In this document: positions 1 to 8,512 of the stretch, piece after piece
How the letters are laid out: every line of letters starts with the position of its first letter
Position numbering within the stretch: the stretch's first letter is position 1
Source: Paenibacillus_AP thailandensis
Lineage (GTDB): Bacteria > Bacillota > Bacilli > Paenibacillales > Paenibacillaceae
Assembly: GCF_042685365.1 (NCBI RefSeq)
Contig: NZ_JBHUMY010000041.1
Location: forward strand, 42,758 to 106,757
Length of the DNA stretch: 64,000 bases
Reading direction: 5' to 3'
Made by a program: the position numbers and the translations under genes
The notes under the pieces: model-generated
What the model saw: the letters and a program-made list of their open reading frames with translations, nothing else
Told to the model about the DNA's origin: nothing
Databases searched by the model: none

Positions 1-497
1 CGGGTCTGTCCAGTTTTTGTTGTTACAGCCTTGTAAATGGGCTTCAGATCAGCCGTTACCTTCTTCAGATCTTTGTAGGAAACGTAACGGGTAGAATTGC
101 GGATTCGGTGGATGATGCACTTCTGGATCTCCGTGTTCGGATAGCAGGCGAAAATGGCATCAGAGAAGCCTGTGAGGTTATCCACACAAGTGATCAGAAT
201 GTCTTGAACCCCACGGTTACACAGGTCGCTCAAGACGCTGAGCCAGAACTTGAAGGACTCCTTCTCCCCAATCCACATGCCCAGCACGTCCTTGTTGCCG
301 TCCAAATCGATGCCAATGACCATATAGGCCGCCTTGTTCACGATGGCACAGTCTTGCTTCACTTTGTAGTAAATGGCATCCATAAAGACGACCGCGTAAA
401 TGCTCTGCAGCGGCCGGTTCTGCCATTCTTTGATGAGTGGGACGATCTTATTCGTCGCGTTCGAGATCATCATTGGAGAGACTTCAATACCGTATAG
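1..497 (-). pseudogene. IS256-family transposase fragment
   Basis: An open minus-strand frame runs off the window start and translates to the central part of an IS256-family (Mutator-type) transposase. Recognisable pieces, in order, are LYGIEVSPMMISNAT, VFMDAIYYKVK with the first catalytic Asp, DLDGNKDVLGMWIGE, and VDNLTGF with the second Asp. The third catalytic residue would lie outside the window. About 160 N-terminal residues that a complete enzyme of roughly 400 residues would carry are missing: just beyond the LYGIEVSP segment the sequence becomes a serine recombinase on the other strand. I see no terminal inverted repeat at the junction, so this is a broken copy rather than the end of an intact element. 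Confidence 0.85.
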
Positions 498-1552
498 ATG
501 GTTTAGATGATCCTCCGGGGAAGTTAGTTCCGAACCCTGTTCATGCTCCTACGGTGCAGTTAATATTCGACCTCTATCTAAACAAAGGTATGGGCGTTCA
601 AGCGATAGCCAACTACTTGAATGACGAATTAGGCGTGCTACCTTCAAGAAAGAATACAGAGAAGTGGTATGACTCCTCTATCCGCTTGGTGCTGACTAAC
701 CGCCACTATATTGGCGACTTGGTTCAAGGGCGTTCCAAGGTGGACGTTAAGAGCAAGAAGTTTCTTCAAGAGAAGGGTTATAAGAAACGGCATAAAATCG
801 AGGAAAGCGAATGGATAGTCATTCCTAACCAACATGAACCGCTTATTACTCGTGAGATGTTTGAAGCCGTTCAGGAGAAAATGAAGCAAAAAGCTGTGCG
901 AGTGTTCAGGGGCAGGGGGCGTAAATCCTTATTTGCGAGGGTCGCATTCTGCGCGGATTGTGGAGCAGGAATGAACTTCAAAAATGACCGTCAGTCCTAT
1001 GTATGCTCAACGTATCAAAAGAACACGGTTAAAAAGTGTTCCTCGCATATCATCAAGCATGACGTTCTAAAAAAGGCTGTCCTTGCTCATCTCAAGGATT
1101 TAATTGATAACTCGTTGAATATGCAATCATTGGTTGATGTGACTATCCAAAGGGCAGGAATCAAGAAAAACAACGCCGTTAAGGAACTTGATAAGGTTCA
1201 ACGCGAAATAAGCAAATTGGATAGGGAACTTGTACAGCTTACAAGGAAATGGACGAGCGGCGATATTGAAAAGGAAATGTTTAATGCTTGTTCTGTGGCG
1301 GTCAAGAACGAACGCCAAGCACTAGAAGAACAAGGGGCGCGACTTCAAGTAGAAATCGCCCACGAACACGATACAGAATCGCGTGTATCAGCGTTTAAGG
1401 CGGAGTTAATGAAGTTTACCGCGCTAGACGTAAGTAACGAGGAAATCCTGAGGGATATGATTCAAAAGACGATTAACCGTGTGGACGTTCACGAAGACGG
1501 TTCAATCGAAATCAGTTACAACTTCCAAAACCCACTAAAACAGAGGGCGTAG
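485..1552 (+). pseudogene. 5'-truncated large serine recombinase
   Basis: This frame encodes the C-terminal two thirds of a large serine (resolvase/invertase-type) site-specific recombinase. It begins at YRIDGLDDPPGKLVPNP, the usual start of the recombinase domain. It then passes through VQAIANYLNDELG and a zinc-ribbon with paired cysteines (FCADCGAGM and YVCSTYQK...KKCSSH), and ends in a charged coiled-coil tail. The N-terminal catalytic domain with the nucleophilic Ser is absent, being replaced by the transposase fragment upstream. Without it the protein cannot recombine DNA. The frame stays open upstream by chance to an ATG at 437, but those residues are antisense to the transposase. It may be a relic of a prophage, ICE or skin-like element. 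Confidence 0.85.
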
Positions 1553-1571
1553 CCTTTAATTAGGCTCGCCC
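1545..1571. terminator. hairpin across two convergent stop codons
   Basis: GGGCG-T-AGCCT, a six-base loop, then AGGCT-CGCCC form a ten-base-pair stem with one bulged T. The stop codons of the recombinase relic (plus) and rlmD (minus) both fall inside it. On the minus strand the stem is followed by CTCTGTTTT, so it could end rlmD transcription; the plus side has no T run. Confidence 0.45.
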
Positions 1572-3238
1572 CTCCATTCCATCAATATTACGCACTCCAC
1601 ATGGCTCGTCTGCGGGAACATGTCCACCGGCTGCACCCACTCCAGACGATAACCTTCGTTCAGCAGCACGTTGCAGTCTTTGGCCAAGGTGGCCGGGTTG
1701 CACGACACGTAGACCAGCCGCTTCGGCTTCGCTTCGGCTATCGCGTGAAGCAGCGGCAGCTCGCAGCCGGTGCGGGGCGGGTCGACGACCACGACGTCGG
1801 GCCGGATGCCGTTACGCACCCACTCCGGCAGCACCTGCTCGGCGCGGCCCTCGACGAAACGCGCGTTGTCGATGCCGCTTGCGCGCGCGTTGTCCCGCGC
1901 GTCCTGCACCGCTTCGGGGATGAGTTCGATACCCCGCACCTCGCGGGCATGCGGCGCCAGCCACAAGCCGATCGTACCCGTGCCGCAATACGCGTCGACG
2001 ACAAGCTCGTTGCCGGTAAGGGACGCCGCTTCCCGAACCGAATTGTACAGCTTGACCGTCTGCTCCGGATTCAATTGGAAGAACGCCCTCGGCGAAAGCG
2101 AGAACTTGACGTCTCCAAGCTCCTCCTCCAATCGTTCCTTGCCCCACAGAACCGTCGTTTTATCGCCGAATATAAGCGGCGACTTGCTCTTGTTGACGTT
2201 CTGCGCGATCGTGACGACCATCGGCAGCCGCTCCCGGATGCGGTTTACCAGCTGCCGGGAGTCCGGCAGCCGGTCGGTCGCTGTAATCAAAGTCAGCTGC
2301 ACATGGCCTGTCGCCTGGCCGACGCGGGCCACGATCGTGCGAACCGCGCCTTCGCGCGTCCGTTCGTTGTAGATCGGGATGCGCAGCTCCGAGAGGATCG
2401 TTTTGACCCGGTCGATCGCTTCGTTGACCCCGGGATGCTGCACCGCGCAGCCGCTTACGTCGACCAGCTTGTGGGAATCCGCCGCATAAAGCCCGGTTAT
2501 GACCGATTCGCCCGCAAGGCCGGCTTGCAGCTGCGCTTTGTTGCGGTAGCCCCATGGATCGTCCATGCCGAGAATCGGCCGGAGCGGCAGCTCGCTTAAA
2601 CCGGCGTAACGCTGGAACGACTCCCGCACGATCTCTTCCTTCGCTTTCAGCTGCGCTTCGTAGGTCATATGCTGCAGCTGGCAGCCGCCGCAAACGTCGT
2701 AAACCGGGCAAGGAGGCGCTTGCCGGAACGGCGATTTCTTCTCGACCTCGATAAGCTCGGCGGTCAAGTACCCCGGGTTGACCTTCGTCACCTTCGCCTT
2801 GACGACCTCGTCCGGAATCGCCCCGTTAATAAAAACGGCCTTGCGCTTGTAATACCCGACGCCTTCGCCGTTAATGCCGATCCGCTTGATCGTCACGACG
2901 ATGCGGTCGCCCGCCTGCAGCTCGTCCGCATGGCGCGCCCCTTGGGACGCCGCCTTGCCATGCGGCGCTGCTTCGCGGCCTTCGCGGCGCGGTTGCGGTT
3001 TCGATCCCCGGAAACCGCCGCTGTCCTGCGCGGAGCCGCGCGGGGCCTCTCCGGCTTGGCGCGAACCTTGCGAAGCATAACCGCGCAGGTCATGCGCTCC
3101 CGCTTTGCGCGGGCCGCGAGCCGAAGCTTCGCCGGGCTTTCCGCCTTGGCGCGAACCTTGCGGGTTAGCCCCGCGCGAATCCCGTTTTGTTTTATTCTGT
3201 ATGTTAGCCCCTTTGCCGGGGTGCAAACGTTCTTTCAT
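1556..3238 (-). CDS. rlmD: 23S rRNA (uracil-5-)-methyltransferase RlmD/RumA type
   Basis: A SAM-dependent TrmA/RumA-family enzyme that would methylate C5 of a uridine in 23S rRNA. After a non-conserved first ~105 residues comes a TRAM domain (from LQAGDRIVVTIKRIG). Next are iron-sulfur cysteines (CPVYDVCGGC plus a later VSGCAVQ), FFQLNPEQT, the SAM-binding loop DAYCGTGTIGLWLA, the VDPPRTGC motif and the catalytic YVSCNPATLAKD. At 560 residues it is about 100 longer than usual. The extra N-terminus is low complexity, rich in Arg, Gly, Ser, Gln and Lys, and resembles an RNA-binding tail. The ATG at 3238 follows a GGAG about ten bases away. It appears to be monocistronic. Confidence 0.93.
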   Translation of the reverse strand: MKERLHPGKGANIQNKTKRDSRGANPQGSRQGGKPGEASARGPRKAGAHDLRGYASQGSRQAGEAPRGSAQDSGGFRGSKPQPRREGREAAPHGKAASQGARHADELQAGDRIVVTIKRIGINGEGVGYYKRKAVFINGAIPDEVVKAKVTKVNPGYLTAELIEVEKKSPFRQAPPCPVYDVCGGCQLQHMTYEAQLKAKEEIVRESFQRYAGLSELPLRPILGMDDPWGYRNKAQLQAGLAGESVITGLYAADSHKLVDVSGCAVQHPGVNEAIDRVKTILSELRIPIYNERTREGAVRTIVARVGQATGHVQLTLITATDRLPDSRQLVNRIRERLPMVVTIAQNVNKSKSPLIFGDKTTVLWGKERLEEELGDVKFSLSPRAFFQLNPEQTVKLYNSVREAASLTGNELVVDAYCGTGTIGLWLAPHAREVRGIELIPEAVQDARDNARASGIDNARFVEGRAEQVLPEWVRNGIRPDVVVVDPPRTGCELPLLHAIAEAKPKRLVYVSCNPATLAKDCNVLLNEGYRLEWVQPVDMFPQTSHVECVILMEWRGEPN

Positions 3239-3365
3239 CGTCGACCGTCTCCGTCCTGAAGGATTTCGTGTCCACTATATCATGTTGGCGGGGCGAAAGC
3301 CACAAGGTCCCCGAAGAGGTGCAACAGCAAAGCATTGATGCGATAATTCGCCATAACGAAAAAGC

Positions 3366-3393
3366 AAAAAACCACAAGAGAAGCCTCTTGTGG
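3366..3393 (-). terminator. rho-independent terminator of the gguAB operon
   Basis: CCACAAGAG-AAGC-CTCTTGTGG gives a perfect nine-pair stem. On the minus strand it is followed by six T residues. It lies 27 bases past the stop of the permease gene. Confidence 0.9.
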
Positions 3394-3419
3394 CTTTCAA
3401 TACCCGTCAGGTTGTCCAA

Positions 3420-4637
3420 TTATCCTCTACGCTTGCGGGTCATCACATCGAAAATAACCGCCGCGGCCAGCACCGCCCCGCGAATCATATACTGGTACGA
3501 AATGCCGACGCCCAGCAGGTTCATGCCGCTGGAAAGCGAAGCCATGACGATCGCGCCGATAATCGAGCCGGTGACCTTGCCTACGCCGCCGGCAGCGGAG
3601 ACGCCGCCTACGTAAGCGGCCGCAATCGCGTCAAGCTCGAACAGCGTGCCGGCCGTCGTCGTCGCCGACTGCAGGCGGGAAGTGAACAGAATGCCGGACA
3701 ATGCCGAAAGCAAGCCCATCGAGCCAAACACGATATACGTAATTTTGTTCACGTTGATCCCGCTCAAATGCGCAGCTTCCGGGTTGCTGCCTACGGCGTA
3801 AATATGGCGGCCGAGCACCGTTTTCGTCGTCAAAAAATGATAAACCGCCACGACGGCCAGCATAATGACCACCGTCCACGAAAAGCCGTTATACCCTGCG
3901 ATCACCCAAGTCAAATAAGCGATAATCGCCGACACGAACGCCAGCTTAAGCGCAAACATGCCCCTCGAAATGACCTCGAATTGATATTTCAGCTTGTTGC
4001 GGCGTTTGGAAATTTCGCTGTAAATAAACAGAAGGATCACCAGAACGCCGATGATTAGAGAAAGCAAATTCAACCCGCCGACGGTGGCGATCGCCGGAAT
4101 AAAGCCGTTGCCGATCGCGTTGAAATGCTCGTCCTTAATGCCGATCGTGCCGGTCTTCTCCGTTACTCTGAGCAGCGCCCCCCGGAAAATAAGCATCGCC
4201 GCAAGCGTGGCGACGAACGAAGGAATGCCGAGCGCCGCCACCATCGCGCCGTTGAACAGACCGATAACGACGCCCAGCACGAGAATAATCGGCACGGTCA
4301 AATAGACCGGAACACCGCCCTGGGTTAATAAAATGGCGGCAATCGCCCCCATAAATCCGGCCGCGAACCCGACGGACAAATCGATATGGCGAATGACGAT
4401 GACAAGCGTCATGCCGACCGCCAGCACGGCGATGTAGCCGGTCGCGTCGAGCAAATTGCTAATGTTGCGGGATGACATAAACAAGCCGTCCGTCAATATC
4501 GTAAAGACGATCATAATAACGGCCAAAGCGATATACATGCCGTATTCGCGTATATTGAACGTCGCAAGCGGCGATCTTTTTTCGTTTGGATTGATGATGC
4601 CGAGCGGCTTCGTTTCCGTTTCGTTCAACACTTTCAT
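3420..4637 (-). CDS. gguB: sugar ABC transporter permease, GguB/XylH type
   Basis: A membrane permease of the carbohydrate uptake transporter-2 family (XylH/GguB/MmsB). It would form the channel for a ChvE-type sugar importer together with the upstream ATPase. The 405-residue protein has about ten hydrophobic helices. It carries the family stretches LAVGMTLVIVIRHIDLSVG and the late YVGGVSAAGGVGKVTGSIIG loop that contacts the ATPase. It begins 12 bases after the ATPase stop, so the two are co-transcribed and presumably translationally coupled. The gguB name rests on the operon order ChvE-GguA-GguB; the exact sugar (xylose, arabinose, galactose or several) cannot be read from the sequence. Confidence 0.88.
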   Translation of the reverse strand: MKVLNETETKPLGIINPNEKRSPLATFNIREYGMYIALAVIMIVFTILTDGLFMSSRNISNLLDATGYIAVLAVGMTLVIVIRHIDLSVGFAAGFMGAIAAILLTQGGVPVYLTVPIILVLGVVIGLFNGAMVAALGIPSFVATLAAMLIFRGALLRVTEKTGTIGIKDEHFNAIGNGFIPAIATVGGLNLLSLIIGVLVILLFIYSEISKRRNKLKYQFEVISRGMFALKLAFVSAIIAYLTWVIAGYNGFSWTVVIMLAVVAVYHFLTTKTVLGRHIYAVGSNPEAAHLSGINVNKITYIVFGSMGLLSALSGILFTSRLQSATTTAGTLFELDAIAAAYVGGVSAAGGVGKVTGSIIGAIVMASLSSGMNLLGVGISYQYMIRGAVLAAAVIFDVMTRKRRG

Positions 4638-4649
4638 GGGACGCCCCTC

Positions 4650-6176
4650 CTATTGCGTGGCGAGCTGCATGATTTTTTCCTGATCGGCCTCTTCGATCGG
4701 CAGCTCGCCCGTAATCCTGCCTTCGGCCATCACGTATATGCGATCGCTCATCCCAAGCACCTCGCCGAGCTCGGATGAAATCATCAGAATGCTCATCCCT
4801 TGGCCGATCAGCTCGTTCATGATCGTATAAATTTCGTATTTGGCCCCTACGTCGATTCCGCGCGTCGGCTCGTCGAGAATAAGCAGCTTGGGCCCGACGA
4901 ACAGCCACTTGCCGAGCGATACCTTCTGCTGGTTGCCGCCGCTCAAGTTGCCGACGATTTGCGCCACGGAGGGCGCTTTCACGTACAGCGACTCTTTATA
5001 ACGGTTGGCGACCGCCACTTCCTCGTTATCGTTTATAACCCCTCGTTTCGAAGAAATGTCTCGTAAATTCGCCGCGGTTACGTTGCTTTTGATATCTTGA
5101 ATAAGGAACAGGCCGTCGCCCTTCCGGTCTTCGGTTACGTAAGCGATGCCCGCCCGAATCGCGTCGCTTGTATGCTTGAACGCGGCGGGAACGCCCTCCA
5201 GCAGCAATTCCCCTTGCAGTTTGTAGGACCTCGGATTGCCGAAAATGCTCAGCGCCAGCTCCGTCCGGCCGGAGCCCATTAAGCCGGCTATGCCGACGAT
5301 TTCGCCTTTTTTGACATGCAGATTGACGTTGTCCGCGACCTTCCTGCCAAGCTGAGCGTCGTACGCGCTCCAGTTGCGGACTTCGAGGACGTTGCCGCCA
5401 AAAGCTTGGCGCGGCCGCTTCGGATAAATGTCGTCGATCTCGCGGCCGACCATGTTTTTAATAATGACGCTTTCGGAAATTTCGCCTTTCGCCGCGTCGA
5501 GCGTGCAGATCGTTCGGCCGTCCCGAAGCACGGTCGCTTGATCCGCGATGGAGATGACCTCCTTCAGCTTATGGGAGATCATGATGCTCGTAATGCCTTG
5601 CCGTTTCAGCTCGCGCAGCAGCTGCAGCAAGTTTTCGCTGTCGTTTTCGTTCAGCGCGGCCGTCGGCTCGTCCAGAATGAGCAGCTTGACGTTTTTGCTC
5701 AACGCTTTGGCGATTTCGACCAGCTGCTGCTTGCCGACGCCCAAATCTTTAATCAGCGTTTCCGGATTGACGTCCAGCTTCACCTTCTGCAGCATCCGGT
5801 TCGCCTGCACGATCGTTTCGTTCCAATCGACGATACCGCCGCGCCGTTTCACCTCGTTGCCGGCAAAAATATTCTCATAAACGGTCAAGTCCGGGAACAA
5901 AGCCAGCTCCTGATAAATAATCGCGATCCCCGCGTTTACGCTGTCGCTGATGTTGCCGAACGTCTGCACTTTGCCGTCGAATACGATGTCGCCCGAATAC
6001 GTGCCGTAAGGATATACCCCGCTCAGCACCTTCATCAACGTCGATTTTCCGGCCCCGTTCTCGCCGATCAGGCAATGGATTTCGCCCTTTCTTACTTTGA
6101 AATTGACGTCGGTCAGCGCCTTGACGCCGGTAAACGTCTTGGATATTTGCCGCATTTCCAAAATATATTCGCTCAT
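4650..6176 (-). CDS. gguA: sugar ABC transporter ATP-binding protein, GguA/XylG type
   Basis: A 508-residue double ATPase of the CUT2 family that powers sugar import. The first half has Walker A GENGAGKST (residues 38-46), the signature region LGVGKQQLVEIAKALS and Walker B LLILDEPTAAL. The second half has the usual degenerate P-loop GLMGSGRTEL, the signature LSGGNQQKVSLGKW and LLILDEPTRGIDVG. This asymmetry, with a second nucleotide site lacking the normal P-loop Lys, is typical of RbsA/XylG proteins. The gene sits between the binding-protein and permease genes. A start at 6176 (MSEYILEM) is preceded by a GGGGGAGAACG-type ribosome site. Confidence 0.92.
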   Translation of the reverse strand: MSEYILEMRQISKTFTGVKALTDVNFKVRKGEIHCLIGENGAGKSTLMKVLSGVYPYGTYSGDIVFDGKVQTFGNISDSVNAGIAIIYQELALFPDLTVYENIFAGNEVKRRGGIVDWNETIVQANRMLQKVKLDVNPETLIKDLGVGKQQLVEIAKALSKNVKLLILDEPTAALNENDSENLLQLLRELKRQGITSIMISHKLKEVISIADQATVLRDGRTICTLDAAKGEISESVIIKNMVGREIDDIYPKRPRQAFGGNVLEVRNWSAYDAQLGRKVADNVNLHVKKGEIVGIAGLMGSGRTELALSIFGNPRSYKLQGELLLEGVPAAFKHTSDAIRAGIAYVTEDRKGDGLFLIQDIKSNVTAANLRDISSKRGVINDNEEVAVANRYKESLYVKAPSVAQIVGNLSGGNQQKVSLGKWLFVGPKLLILDEPTRGIDVGAKYEIYTIMNELIGQGMSILMISSELGEVLGMSDRIYVMAEGRITGELPIEEADQEKIMQLATQ

Positions 6177-6271
6177 CGTTCTCCCCCTCCGCTCCGGACA
6201 TCCGCAGCAAAAACGGCGGAATAACGGCGGGAGCCGCTATTCCGCGCAGGCCGGTACAAGCTTCCTACCGC

Positions 6272-7375
6272 TTACAGGCCGGTGAAGTCGCTCGCTTGGT
6301 AATAACCCGAATCGACAAGCTCCTTCTTGACGTTGTCCTTGTCGACGATAATGACGTTCGTCTGCTTCGCCTTGACGTCGATCTTGCCGTTGTTATAGGA
6401 GCCGGTCGTCTCCGGAGTCTTGCCGTCGAGTACCGACACCGCCATGCCGATGGCGTCTTTGACAAGCGTGCGCACGTCTTTGAACACGGTCATCGATTGC
6501 TTGCCGTCGATAATGTATTGCGCGGTCGCTTTCTCGGCGTCCTGCCCGGTGATGACATAGCTCGTTATGGCGGAGTCGGTAGCGAACACGTCGGCGATGG
6601 AACGGGAAGTGGCGTCGTTAGGTCCAAGAATGGCGACATCGCCCTTCAAGTCGGCGGAAGCCGCGGTCAGATGCGTTTGCGCTTTGTTTTTCGCTTCGTT
6701 AGGGTCCCAGTTCGTTGTGACTTGGCCGATAATTTTGCTAAGCTCGTCGCGGGACAGCTCCGCTTTCCCTTTCAAAGCCTCGGCTTCGCTGGAGTTCGCG
6801 ATGACGAACGTGCCGTCGGCGATTTTCGGTTGAAGCACCTGCCAGGAGCCTTGGAAGAATAAGTACGCGTTATTGTCCGAAGCGGAACCCGCATACAGGT
6901 ACAGCGGCACGCCGGAGCCCTTCGCATGGTCGACGAGGTACTGCGCTTGAGCGGCCCCTACGGCGACGCTGTCGAACGTGACGTAATAGTCTACCGCGTC
7001 CGTATTCGTTATCAGACGGTCGTAGGCAATGACGGTGATGCCTTCCTTCTTCGCGGCTTCGACCGCCGCGGCCGCCGCATCTCCGTCCTGCGGGCAAATA
7101 ATCAATACTTCGATGCCTTTGTTGATCAGCGTCTCTACGTTTTCTTTCTCCTTGGCCGAGGAGCCTTGGCTGAACAAAATTTCGGTCGAATATTTCGTCT
7201 CGCTAAGCGCGCTCTTGAAGCGCTCTTCATCCTGCAGCCATCTCGACTCGTCTTTCGTCGGAAGCACGATGCCAACGCTGATTTTGCCTCCGCTGTTGCT
7301 GCACGCGGCGAATAGAACCGCCATCATGACAGCTACGAGCATGATTGAAACCGCTTTGATCTTATTATGTTTCAC
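6272..7375 (-). CDS. chvE: ChvE-type multiple-sugar-binding lipoprotein
   Basis: An extracellular solute-binding protein of the periplasmic-binding-protein-1 fold that would deliver a sugar to GguAB. I place the start at a GTG (MKHNKIKAVSIML), nine bases after GGGGAGGGG; an earlier ATG at 7438 has no ribosome site. The N-terminus is a lipoprotein signal ending LFAAC. Family stretches include VGIVLPTKDESRWLQDEERF, VLIICPQDGDAAAAAVEAAKK, VIAYDRLI, YVTFDSVAVGAAQAQYLVDH and TGQDAEKATAQYIIDGKQ. Mature length fits ChvE/MmsE proteins. It is the first gene of the operon, behind a cre-bearing promoter. A second, XylF-type binding protein lies at 10612-11853. Confidence 0.9.
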   Translation of the reverse strand: MKHNKIKAVSIMLVAVMMAVLFAACSNSGGKISVGIVLPTKDESRWLQDEERFKSALSETKYSTEILFSQGSSAKEKENVETLINKGIEVLIICPQDGDAAAAAVEAAKKEGITVIAYDRLITNTDAVDYYVTFDSVAVGAAQAQYLVDHAKGSGVPLYLYAGSASDNNAYLFFQGSWQVLQPKIADGTFVIANSSEAEALKGKAELSRDELSKIIGQVTTNWDPNEAKNKAQTHLTAASADLKGDVAILGPNDATSRSIADVFATDSAITSYVITGQDAEKATAQYIIDGKQSMTVFKDVRTLVKDAIGMAVSVLDGKTPETTGSYNNGKIDVKAKQTNVIIVDKDNVKKELVDSGYYQASDFTGL

Positions 7376-7421
7376 TTCTATACCCCTCCCCAAAAATGGT
7401 GCATGGCTACCGGCAAGGTCA

Positions 7422-7458
7422 AATATAGCATGGGACAAGGGGCTTGAAAGCGCTAACG
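7422..7458 (-). promoter_or_regulatory. chvE promoter with overlapping cre box
   Basis: On the minus strand TTTCAA and TATATT are separated by 16 bases and fit a sigma-A promoter. The sequence TTGAAAGCGCTAACG at 7444-7458 (plus-strand reading) agrees with the CcpA cre consensus except at the last position, and it covers the -35 hexamer. Repression by CcpA during growth on preferred sugars is the natural reading. Confidence 0.6.
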
Positions 7459-7459
7459 A

Positions 7460-7994
7460 ATAGCACTCTTTTGCAATGATCTGTAATTTTTTGGCGAGGT
7501 ATACTTTGACCGCTGCTTTGCACCTTTGGCCGATATCCCTCTGCTCAGTTAGAAAGTCGGGTTGGGATCCGCCTTTGGCTTCTCCCGTGATCCGGTCCGG
7601 TTATCCTTCCGCTTCTTTTCGCCGGTATCCCCTTAGCTCAGAGGGGACAGAAATTCATCGTCAAGGCAACGGATAAGCACAAAACTTCTCTTAACTTCGG
7701 GGAGAGCTACTTTAATGCTGCAACGGCCCCTGAGCTGCGGGGAGAACGGCATAAAGATCCGGGGAACGGGCTACCCTCCTAATTTTGGACACTAGCCACG
7801 TTCCTTCCGATGTAATGGTATTAAAGCGCAATATGGTTTGGTTTAATTGCACCAAGCGCTTTGAGAAAGACAATTCAACGCAGCAAGGTCATCGTTCCTT
7901 GTTCCGAGGATTGATGACCTTGCTTGCGTTAGATTGTCTAGTGGAGAATCTTTAACGACCGTGCAGTTATGAAATTAATATCACCGTTCCGCTT
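7460..7994. repeat. gene-free region with decayed 'CGGGGAGA' repeats
   Basis: No convincing gene lies between the chvE promoter and the hxlR stop. From about 7625 to 7775 there are several degenerate copies of a short G-rich motif, such as CTTCGGGGAGAGC, GAGCTGCGGGGAGAAC and GATCCGGGGAACGG. They resemble the core CTACGGGGAGAGC of the 42-nt array at 10481-10648. No terminal inverted repeats or reading frame indicate a mobile element. Confidence 0.4.
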
Positions 7995-8384
7995 TTACGG
8001 CGAGTCGATGGCTGCGTTTCCTTTCGCGGAAACGCGGGGAGCCGGATGGCCCTGTTTATGCGCTTCCCCCCACTTCTTCATCGCCATGATGATTGGCTTC
8101 AACGTCAGGCCGTACTCCGTAAGCGAGTACTCCACTCTCGGCGGTATCTGCTGATACACTTCGCGGTGGACGATTCCATCCTCTTCCAATTCCCGAAGCT
8201 GCAACGTAAGCATCCGCTGCGTAATCGCCGGGCTCATGTTTCGAAGCTCGCTGAACCGCTTGGTACCATCCAAAAGGTGATACAGCAAAATTCCCTTCCA
8301 CTTGCCTCCGATCCTTTCGAGCGTATACTCGACCGGGCAAGCCTCTCCTTCAGGATTTTCGCCGTGTCGGCTTTTACGGGGCAT
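7995..8384 (-). CDS. HxlR-family transcriptional regulator
   Basis: A 129-residue winged-helix DNA-binding protein of the HxlR/YodB/HypR group. Diagnostic stretches are CPVEYTLERIGGKWKGILLYHLLDGTKRF (first half), ITQRMLTLQLRELEEDGIVHR for the recognition helix, and the wing PPRVEYSLTEYG. It has a Cys near residue 16, the position used for thiol sensing of quinones, diamide or hypochlorite in YodB and HypR, so redox control is plausible. It is divergent from a quinone-oxidoreductase-like gene, which suggests that it represses that gene and itself. The ATG at 8384 follows GAGGAAGAG. The last ~20 residues are not conserved. Confidence 0.88.
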   Translation of the reverse strand: MPRKSRHGENPEGEACPVEYTLERIGGKWKGILLYHLLDGTKRFSELRNMSPAITQRMLTLQLRELEEDGIVHREVYQQIPPRVEYSLTEYGLTLKPIIMAMKKWGEAHKQGHPAPRVSAKGNAAIDSP

Positions 8385-8407
8385 CTCTTCCTCGACCGCC
8401 TTTCATC

Positions 8408-8450
8408 GTATATTTTTTATACTATACTACAAAAATGTACGTACTTGCGA
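8408..8450. promoter_or_regulatory. candidate HxlR operator region
   Basis: Between the divergent genes are GTATA-TTTTT-TATAC (8408-8422) and GTACGTAC (8437-8444), which runs on into TTGCGA. The string CGTACTT followed by GC recurs next to the second HxlR gene (near 33527), which supports a shared HxlR half-site. The AT-rich stretch could also hold the -10 elements of both promoters. Confidence 0.45.
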
Positions 8451-8512
8451 AAATGAATACAGCTCTTGTAAACTTCCATCAAACCCATGTTGCGAAAGGG
8501 AGGATGACACCT

